The notes under the pieces were generated by a model that worked only from the letters and a program-made list of their open reading frames with translations, was not told where the DNA came from and made no database searches. A DNA stretch of 64,000 bases. Origin: Apophysomyces variabilis (taxonomy: Eukaryota > Mucoromycota > Mucoromycetes > Mucorales > Mucoraceae). The translations under genes were made by a program, and so were the position numbers. The stretch spans positions 1 to 64,000 of the forward strand of contig MZZL01000404.1 in NCBI GenBank assembly GCA_002749535.1. The letters are read 5' to 3'. Below are positions 56,763-64,000 of this stretch, piece by piece. The first letter of the stretch is position 1; each line of letters starts with the position of its first letter.

Positions 56763-58445
56763 TTACTGGCATATCATCGTTGGTTGAAACTCACACCGTT
56801 TCAGGTATCGACGGGCTGGACCAATGCAAGCTTGATTTGTGTTCATGTAGCTATACAAGAAAACAATATGAGCTCATTCTGGATTGCTGTGCTGCATGGA
56901 GAGGGGACTTACAAATTATGATCTAAATGCGAAATCAGTTTCAACGAGTTCGCGCAGTTGTTCACTTCAGGTGAATCCATCGTCCCTTTGCATTGGACTA
57001 CCATACAAAGATAAGCAACATTGAGCAATCCATGTGAAAATTAACAATTACGTAGTTCTCGAGTCTCAGCTAATTGCCAGTATTCAGTGCCTTCATGCTT
57101 TATAAACCGGTTATTAGATTGTTAAAAAGAATAACAACGAATTTCGGTTTTCTTACCATAAATCCTTCGGATACAGAAGGAGTATGTGGAATGGCTATAG
57201 AGAAACAATTCAACGTCTTGTACGGGATGTAACACCAAGGCAGATGCTTTTTTTTCTTTTACCATCCCAACGGTGTACTGTTCGCTTCATCTCGACCCCA
57301 GTACTTTGTACGTAACGGGCATAGGCAGGATCACCCACCCGAGCCTTTCCTGCAGAGTATGGTCGTTAATGAAATAAGTAACCACGCTCATACCGCCTTG
57401 TAGCATACCATAAGTATAAGCAACCATATTTGTATGGTTTAGGTGAGGTATACGATGATACAAGTCTACCATGGCAAAAGAAATCAGTGACCCACCCCAA
57501 GAGTGACTAAAAACAGATAGAGAACAATTAGCAACCATTAACCGGAAAGAAAAAAAAGAGCATGCCAAAGCAGGCACCATCTTTTTTACCCTATCAAATG
57601 CACGCGATAGTTTGGGTATTTGTTCATTTGATCTCTCATGGTATTGATAATCAAATCGCGAACATCGCCATAACCGTACCAAGATCCTTGTTTTTTTAAA
57701 AGGTCGGTATTAATATAAACAGTGCTCTGAGATGAAAAATGGAATTTACCCATTTGGATATGTGCGCCGGGGATATCAGGGTGTGGTATGAGATCTTGAA
57801 CAACAAACTTTCCCAAGCACCCGCAGAAGAATGAGACAAGCGTAGAACTTCACACAATGCATTGATTTTGTTACGTTTTTCTTACCTGAGCTTGATCAAG
57901 TACACCCACGGCTCCTCTAATCTGCACAAAAAATATATGATTTCTAATAAAAATAAAGCGACAAATAAGAAAACGATGAAAAACATAACGGCGGAAACCA
58001 TATTAGGTTTACATTACTTGTGTGATCTAATGATATGGCCATGGACGTCGTATCGAGCGGTCGCGAAACTAGTGACGACTTCACCGTCTGGTAACAGCTC
58101 CTTGCAAAGGCTGCAATCCCATTTGCTTAGATCCTTTCGACAATTCACTGTTCTAGCGAGGGCAGAGTGATACGCTATCTCCCTGGAGACAATGGAGTTA
58201 GGGTCAAAGTAAATGACACTGCCGGCCTGTGTCAAATCAATGCCGTCACGCGACGTTAGGATGAAAAGCGAAGAAAAGCGTTTAGTAAAGACACCGATGG
58301 CGGCTTCCAGCAATGCAACAGGTATTGAGTGGAAAAAGTTGGCCACAAGTTCTTTTCCAAACGAAAACCCATCTGCATCTGCACCTTGATAATGGCAGAA
58401 CAGTAGGGTCACGAATGTAAGAAGAATGGTTATTTCAATCCTCAT
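56763..58445 (-). CDS. Secreted class 3 lipase (Rhizopus type) with GHSWGG elbow
   Basis: Nine exons (58445-58018, 57943-57886, 57807-57590, 57506-57409, 57349-57263, 57194-57157, 57097-57052, 56999-56913, 56850-56763). Signal peptide MRIEITILLTFVTLLFCHY. Family motifs in order: AYHSALARTVNC, WDCSLCKELL, HIFFVQIRGAVG (oxyanion), GHSWGGSLISF (nucleophile serine), YTYGKARVGDPAYARYVQ (catalytic aspartate region), IPHTPSVSEGFMHEGTEYW (catalytic histidine region), and ACIGPARRY. The elbow has W instead of the usual L after GHS. In exon 8 the frame changes within a T5 run at 56939-56943, so the C-terminus may be frameshifted or the base count there wrong. The exon 4 to 6 joints were needed to restore the catalytic regions. 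Confidence 0.8.
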
Positions 58446-58640
58446 TACCTTTGTTTGTAAGTCTAAATGCTTATCTGTCTTTATATTCCATTTTTTGATG
58501 ATAAGAATGTGTGCTGCATTTTGATATGGATCCATGGTTTTTTTTTGTCCTGTTCGGTTCGGTTAAAAAAAAGCTATTCTCAAGACAACGATAACAAACA
58601 TTAAACATCGTACCATGAAAGCTATCTTCTTTTGCCTTCA

Positions 58641-58895
58641 ATGAGCGAGACCAGCAATTCCAGTTCCTCATCCAATGTCCCTTCCCACAACAAACCAACA
58701 TCACCACAAACACAGGTCCGTAGTTGTTCCTTATGGAACGGGATTGGTGCCTGGACGCCAACATCAGGTACCAGCTTTTATTTAGGTAATATCCTACCAG
58801 ATTTCATCCAACAGGACAGTATAATAAACTACCTTAAATCACCACAACACATGACCGTACGTCTAATGACAGAAGAATCCATGGCCAGTCCTTGA
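58641..58895 (+). CDS. Small ORF of unknown function
   Basis: An 84-residue frame starting MSETSNSSSSSNVPSHN, serine/asparagine rich at first, then FYLGNILPDFIQQDSIINYL. It lies between the divergent lipase and dioxygenase starts, so it may be only 5' leader sequence. No motif is recognised, and its codon use was not tested. Confidence 0.25.
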   Translation: MSETSNSSSSSNVPSHNKPTSPQTQVRSCSLWNGIGAWTPTSGTSFYLGNILPDFIQQDSIINYLKSPQHMTVRLMTEESMASP

Positions 58896-59091
58896 TGCTG
58901 AGAGGGAACAAGAAAAAGCAGGATATCTTATTGTTTCCCAGTTCTTTTTTTCTTCTCAATGTGATCGCATGCTATTGGCGTGATTTTGCCCGTAAATGCG
59001 GCGAACCAAATCTGACCCCACACTGGTTGCGACGGAATCGTATGACTAAGATTCAATCTATGCTTCGCTTCCGTTTCTTCCTTTGCAACCC

Positions 59092-60510
59092 ATGTTTTCC
59101 ACTCGCCTGGTGCCAACGGTGGGTCGAACCTTTGCGGCCAGGTCGTTCTTGCGACCTAGCTTATGCCGAACACAAAGTACGCTTATAGCGGCGACCCCTG
59201 ACAAGGACGCGCTTCGTATAAAGACGCCGGACGGCGACGGTACCTACAGCTACCTTTGGCTACGAGACAATTGCCGCTGCGAACAATGTATTCATCCAAG
59301 CAGTCGTCAGAAATTGCATTCCTCTGCTGATGTGCCTTTGGATATCGCCCCTGCTTCAGTTCGAATTACGGAAGACATGGCCGAAATAACATGGAACAAA
59401 CCATTGCGACACCATGCCGCGTCTCAGGACAACCATGTCAGTCGCTATCCATTGTCGTTCTTAGGACGTTATGCTTCGCGCCAGTCGAGCGAAACATTTC
59501 GGTTCCATCACATTGCACCACAAACATGGAATCGTGACGAATACAAGCTAGACTGGGTGGAGTACAAAGATTACATGACAACGGATGCAGGCTTGCATAA
59601 AGTGGTACAACGTCTGTACAATCGCGGCCTCGTCTTCCTCAGAGGGGTGCCCACCACGGGCGAATCCGTGACACAGGTGGCAGAACGCATTGGGCCTATC
59701 CAAGAAACTTTTTACGGTCGTGATTTTGATGTTAAGAATGTCGCCAAATCGATCAATATTGCCTATACCAGCCTCTATCTTGGATTCCATATGGATCTCA
59801 TGCAAGTGGAAAAGACACACACACATGCACATTAGATGTGCTTGAACTGGATTAGTAACTGCTACCCTTATTTTTTTTTTTGGCTTTAGGTACCTTGATT
59901 GCCCACCGGGGATCCAGTTACTGCACAGCCTGAAAAATAGTGTCACCGGAGGATCGAGCATCTTTGTGGATTCTTTCAGAGCGGTCGAGTTGTTGAAAGA
60001 AAACCATCCCGAGGATTACGCCGTTCTCAAGGAAACGCCTGTCACTTTTCACTACTTGAACAATGGTCATCACCAATACCATCGTCGACCGACGATTGTC
60101 ACGGGAGAGGACCATAGTGGGCCAGCCTGGAACATGCATGTGAACTACGCACCGCAATTCCAGGGCCCCATGGATCATCTTTCCCCCGCACAGGCAAGAT
60201 CATTTTATCGCGCATTCCAACGATTTGCTGATTATATTGAGGACGACCGTCTCCGTTACGAGATCACATTACAACCAGGAGAGCTAGGTGAGAATAAACC
60301 TTTCCGTTGACCTTCATCTGTTCATACTAACGCTTTCATTTTTTTTAATTTAAAGTGCTCTTTGCTAATCGTCGGGTACTCCATGGACGTACTGCATTCG
60401 ATCCCACCAGTGGCGATCGCCATCTGAAGGGAACCTATCTTACATTGGATTCACTCAAGGATAAGTTGCGTGTTCTATGCGAGAAGTATGGCTACAATGC
60501 ATCCATATAA
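59092..60510 (+). CDS. Gamma-butyrobetaine dioxygenase-like protein, copy 2
   Basis: Three exons (59092-59801, 59890-60287, 60356-60510) give 420 residues with the same Cys domain (NCRCEQCIHPSSRQKL), iron ligands (FHMDLMYLDCPPG and NRRVLHGRTAFDP) and intron positions as the gene at 51290. The second and third exons have exactly the same lengths in both copies. Its first intron begins GCAAGT rather than GTAAGT, a rare GC-AG intron; the paralog has GTAAGT at the same place. The start at 59092 follows a more arginine-rich leader. It probably shares the carnitine-synthesis role, or one copy has drifted to another substrate. Confidence 0.88.
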
Positions 60511-60594
60511 TAATCTCTCTATATTGTATGCAGAAAAAGAAGTTGATGAAAATTAAAAGGAAAAATGACATAGATATGTTAGACAAGAAATTTT

Positions 60595-61734
60595 TTAAAT
60601 TATGGGCTTTTGGAATTTTGCTTGTGCGAAGATTCTGTCGATGCTCATGTCTAACCGGCGATTGGTTGTTTCTCGATAGACATATTCATTTTTAATCGTC
60701 TTGAACCCTTGCTCTTCAAATCTTGCCTGCAAGTCTTCCAGAGAGAAGAAATAGCTCAAGGTACCTAGAAAGCATGCCTCAGCTCCACTTAAACAAAATG
60801 CCTTTTTTTTCCCTTTTAGATCGATGATTTACCATCCTGGCGCACATAAAGATTTTCATCCAATTTTTTATCCGATGCAGCACTGAACTTAAGCTGGGCT
60901 TCATCATACAGTCCATAATCTCGAAACAATACATAGCCTCCGGGTTTCAAAACCTAACAAAGATGTTTCTTTCCATAAGCCTTTGTCTATTGGCTTTTCT
61001 CCCCGTAGGTTTTTTTTTTTTTACCTCAAACACGTTTTGAACCGCTGCAGCTTGCTTTTCTCTTGGGATAGCAGAAAGAACAAAAATGGCCGAGACCAAG
61101 TCTAAGCTTTCAGGAGGAACGTGATCTGTCAATCGGTCCTGCGTCAAATCACAAGTAAACGCCTTGCACCGGGATTCATCGTATTGTGGATTACTCTTGA
61201 AAGAAAATAAAAATCCAGTAAGTAAACGTTATACCAAGACAGTCATTCTGGTAATTTTCTATTTTCTTTACCTGGACCAGTTCAATGGCTCGTTTAGAGA
61301 AATCACAAGCATAGATGAACAAGTTTTTATTGTCTTCTAAGCGGGGAAATACAAAATTACCCACACCACAACCAATCTCAAGCAAGGTTTTCTTTTCTTG
61401 GCTGTCGTTGCATTGCAGTTCCTCAAATTCGCGATCAGTCCAGTGACGATCTGATTCAGAAAGAGAAAAAAAGAAACCATGTTAACCTCCCTGTTGATCG
61501 CTTTTGGTGTTTTGCTTGGTTTCTTTCTTTACCCTTGAAAAATTTGGTAGTATTGCGCTTATAGAAGAGATCCCAGTTTTTCGAAGCTTCCTTCTTGTAT
61601 TTATTCACCCAAAAGGGAGGCACTTCTTTTTGATCGTTGGCAATAAGTTCTTTGGCACGGTTGAGATGCTGCTCAAGTCGCTCGGGATCCATAGTTAATC
61701 GTGCATGATCTTCTCCTGTTGGCTTGTTGCTCAT
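60595..61734 (-). CDS. METTL6-type tRNA N3-methylcytidine methyltransferase
   Basis: Five exons (61734-61533, 61450-61272, 61195-61025, 60953-60833, 60764-60595) give 280 residues. Strong family signatures: [20 protein letters not shown], the SAM-binding [49 protein letters not shown], and [23 protein letters not shown] followed by [15 protein letters not shown]. It methylates cytidine 32 of certain tRNAs. An in-frame ATG at 61875 could extend the N-terminus by 47 residues, but animal METTL6 is short there. The stop lies 84 bases from the dioxygenase stop (convergent), and the start faces PRP18. Confidence 0.93.
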
Positions 61735-61946
61735 TCTACGTTGTGAACCAAAAAGGACCTCTCGAACTAATATTTGTCCCCGCTCGCCGCACCCAAAATC
61801 GGTGATGGCAACCAAAGCTGGGGATTTTGCTGGAAAATAATAAAAAAAGGCCGTGGGATTTTTAAACAGCGACATCCTCTTGTCTGGGAAACAGAGAATC
61901 TTGCAAAAGCACTAATTCCCTCTCCCTCCCGCTCCAATTTCTAGCC
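61735..61946. promoter_or_regulatory. Bidirectional promoter region of METTL6-like gene and PRP18
   Basis: Only 212 bases separate the two divergent start codons (72 bases if the longer METTL6 start is used). No specific element is claimed. The two genes may be co-transcribed from one nucleosome-free region. Confidence 0.5.
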
Positions 61947-63411
61947 ATGGATTTCTTAAAAAGCGCTATCGATGCAGAGATTTCGAAGAAACGCAAGGTC
62001 TTAGATACGGCCAGTGAGAGAGCAGGCAGCAAAAAGTACGTCAGTCGTGCCGAGCTCGAACGATTAAGAGAAGAAGAATATCGCCGAGAGGAGGAAGAGC
62101 GATTGGCGAAGGAAAAAGAGGTCTGTTCTGCATTTGTCGCCCGATATGAAGGAACCATGATCTCATTCGTTTGCAACAGAAAAAGGAAAAGCAAAGGCAG
62201 GAACAGGAGAGATTAAAGGAACAAGAAAAGCAGCAAGCGAAATTAGACAGCAAGAAAGAAAGTGTCAATGAGGTAAGAAAGAAAGGCAGCAAACATGATC
62301 CGCTGGATCCCAAGTAGATCTAAAATGAATGCGTGTGTGCGTTTAGGAAGTTGAAATTGAAACGTTTAACATCTCGAGAGAAGAGGTTGTTCGTCGCTTA
62401 CGTGCAAAGGGACAACCGATCCGCTTGTTCGGTGAAACGGACAAACAATGTAAGATCCGACTTCGCGCTTTGGAATTGATGGAAGAACGCTCAGAGGTAA
62501 AAACCGAGTGGTTAAACCAGCTGGCTGAGGAAACGAAGGACTCATCAATGGCTTTTTCTAAATTTGAATAACAACCTATTCAGGATCAGGGTCAACGAAA
62601 CGACTTTATGCGCAAACTGGAAGAGATGGAGGAGGGAATGAAACTGGAAGTGTTGAAACAGAAAGCAGGCGTAGTAGACGGCAAAAAAGACAAGAAATCA
62701 AAGAAAGCAGATCTTATTGTGGCACCTATCGAACTCAAATTATTACAAAGTGATCGTGACAAACTGTTTATGCAGATCTATGCCTATCTAGTGGTAGGTT
62801 GATGGAGAGGGAAAACCCCGATAAGGATATTAATTGACAGGGGAAAATATAGCATTCCATGGAGGAATGGGAAGAGGCAATGGATGCGCGCCCGGAAGAA
62901 GAAAAGCGAAGTGGACCAGGAAAAAGAGCAGCTGTAGTCCAGAAACAAACAGCGGAATACATTAAGCCATTGTTACGGCAATTAAAGAAAAGGGTAAGTA
63001 ACAAGCGAAAAAAGGAGTTTGGTAAGCTTCGTTTTATTTTAACATTAAAACTGTAGACATTGGAACCCGATATTTTAGCACGCGTAGCAGAAATTACTCA
63101 TCATATGCAAAACAGACGGTATCGAGATGCACAGGATTCCTACCTTCAATTGTCCATTGGTAACGCACCTTGGCCTATTGGTGTCACCATGGTGGGGTAT
63201 GTTATTATCCATAAAGAGAAAAAGATCGAGACACTCAATGTTTCTTTTGTTTAGTATTCACGAACGTTCTGCGCGTGAAAAGATTTTCTCGTCGCAGGTT
63301 GCTCATGTGTTAAACGACGAGACTTCACGCAAATGGATTCAGTCCGTAAAACGCTTAATGACATTTGCGCAGAGCAAATACCCACCCTATACATTGAGTC
63401 AGATAGCTTAA
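61947..63411 (+). CDS. PRP18: Pre-mRNA splicing factor 18 (PRP18)
   Basis: Seven exons (61947-62120, 62180-62272, 62347-62496, 62584-62793, 62853-62993, 63057-63196, 63255-63411) give 354 residues in phase. The N-terminus [17 protein letters not shown] is the family start. A charged coiled region follows, then the PSF/SFM-like motif [24 protein letters not shown]. The C-terminal Prp18 domain includes [30 protein letters not shown], the most conserved loop of the family, and ends near FAQSKYPP. Prp18 acts with Slu7 at the second step of splicing within the U5 snRNP. The start is well supported. Confidence 0.96.
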
Positions 63412-63701
63412 AATCTTTTTCTTTTCATACACATTGCATTCTTTTTCTTCTTTGTTTCTTCATAATCTTCCGCTATTCAGTCAAGAGCGAATCTCACTAA
63501 ATGTAGGATCACTTCTACTGATCTAAAATAAAAAATAAAAACAGCGAAGTTATCAACATGATGGATAGATCTTATAATTGTCCTTCTTTAGCTGCTGGTG
63601 CACTTTTTTATTTTCTTCACCAAGTGTTTGTTTGAATAATTTTCTAACTGTATGTCTAAAAGGAAAAGTTTTTCCTTTGTAGAACAACGCAAAAACTTCT
63701 T
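63412..63701. other. Intergenic region between convergent genes
   Basis: About 290 bases holding the 3' UTRs of PRP18 and the Sel1-repeat gene. An open minus-strand frame here is the out-of-frame run-on of the Sel1 gene, not a separate gene. Confidence 0.5.
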
Positions 63702-64000
63702 TCAATTTTGGGGCAATTCGGTATACTTTGATTTGGATATCCAAGAGTTTCCCATCAGACCACGACCCTGCGCAGCCGCCAAGCGATAGAGTTTCGCCGC
63801 TTGGTACAAGTCCTTTTTGACGCCTAGGCCATGATGATAACAGTAAGCCGTTTCGTTTTGAGCATCCGCGTCGCCAAGCTCGGCTGCCATCTTGAAGAAA
63901 TAGAAAGCAGCTGCCTTATTCTTGCGCACTCCCCAGCCTTGCTGGAAAGAAACGCCTAATTCATAAATCGCCATGACCAGCTCTGCTTTGGATGCCATGG
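63702..64000 (-). CDS. Sel1-repeat protein, C-terminal part (cut by window edge)
   Basis: About 98 residues to the stop at 63702, with the 5' part beyond the window. Sel1-type repeats are visible: YELGVSFQQGWGVRKNKAAAFYFFKMAAELGDADAQNETAYCYHHGLGVKKDLYQAAKLYRLAAAQG gives two 36-residue units with the G-x-GV-KK and A-A-x-x-GDA spacing. The ending GLMGNSWISKSKY is typical of the last cap in fungal Sel1 proteins such as Skt5/Chs4-like or Mucoralean homologs. Its function cannot be told from the fragment. Confidence 0.85.
   Translation of the reverse strand, partial: MASKAELVMAIYELGVSFQQGWGVRKNKAAAFYFFKMAAELGDADAQNETAYCYHHGLGVKKDLYQAAKLYRLAAAQGRGLMGNSWISKSKYTELPQN

Noticed and set aside
57287..57340. 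Early stop of the secreted lipase at 57287
   Set aside because: Reading through an intron at 57408-57350 restores the YGKARVGDPAYARY region and the histidine block downstream, so the stop is intronic-frame artefact.
58892..59188. 98-residue ORF overlapping the start of the second dioxygenase
   Set aside because: It overlaps the dioxygenase coding exon in another frame and has no recognisable motif.
63553..63744. Separate minus-strand gene after PRP18
   Set aside because: It starts inside the Sel1-repeat exon in another frame and has no motif.

Overview
This is fungal nuclear DNA, most likely from an early-diverging, Mucoromycota-like (Mucorales) genome. The evidence is a set of compact genes cut by many short GT-AG introns (about 45-100 bases), a vacuolar pepsin-type protease, Rhizopus-type class 3 lipases, and a mobile-element set typical of these fungi: DIRS-type tyrosine-recombinase retrotransposon, MULE with FAR1 and OTU domains, Tc1/mariner relics, LINEs and a Fanzor (eukaryotic TnpB relative). 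No rRNA, tRNA or CRISPR array was seen. Exons were joined by hand using splice signals, reading phase and remembered family sequences; no search or alignment was run.

Region 1-16000 is a nest of mobile elements. Two inverted copies of one repeated sequence (1-2545 and 13670-14326) carry a 21-base palindromic minisatellite in front of a conserved ORF. The left copy was split by a 5'-truncated LINE (127-2132); the target-site duplication is visible and the right copy preserves the empty site. Between them lie a DIRS element (2721-6973) and a MULE (7691-12500). A decayed Tc1/mariner transposase (14397-15400) and a near-perfect 148-base foldback (15675-15997) follow, the foldback ending just upstream of the first cellular gene.

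Region 16100-34000 is a cellular gene island: an Acl4-like TPR chaperone (+), a small Myb-like factor (+), an RraA-family aldolase-like protein (-), a C2 plus class 3 lipase (+), a two-pass membrane protein (+), a Vps3844-like membrane protein (-), a coiled-coil protein (-), gluconokinase (-) and DNA polymerase kappa (-). The large genes could be rebuilt in phase from start to stop.

Region 34000-51000 mixes genes and relics: COQ6 (+), a Fanzor pseudogene (-) that still shows its RuvC residues and zinc ribbon, a LINE 3' fragment (+), seipin (+), a small PPxY membrane protein (+), a vacuolar aspartic protease (-), then about 4 kb of decayed repeats (a Mucoralean repeated ORF and a Tc1 tail).

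Region 51000-64000 is dense: two gamma-butyrobetaine dioxygenase-like paralogs (+) flank a zinc-finger/helical-repeat protein (+), a Sfp-type phosphopantetheinyl transferase (+) and a secreted class 3 lipase (-). Then come a METTL6-type tRNA m3C methyltransferase (-) divergent from splicing factor PRP18 (+), and the end of a Sel1-repeat protein (-) cut by the window edge. Functions represented include carnitine and ubiquinone synthesis, lipid metabolism, translesion synthesis, tRNA modification and splicing; neighbours do not form obvious pathways.
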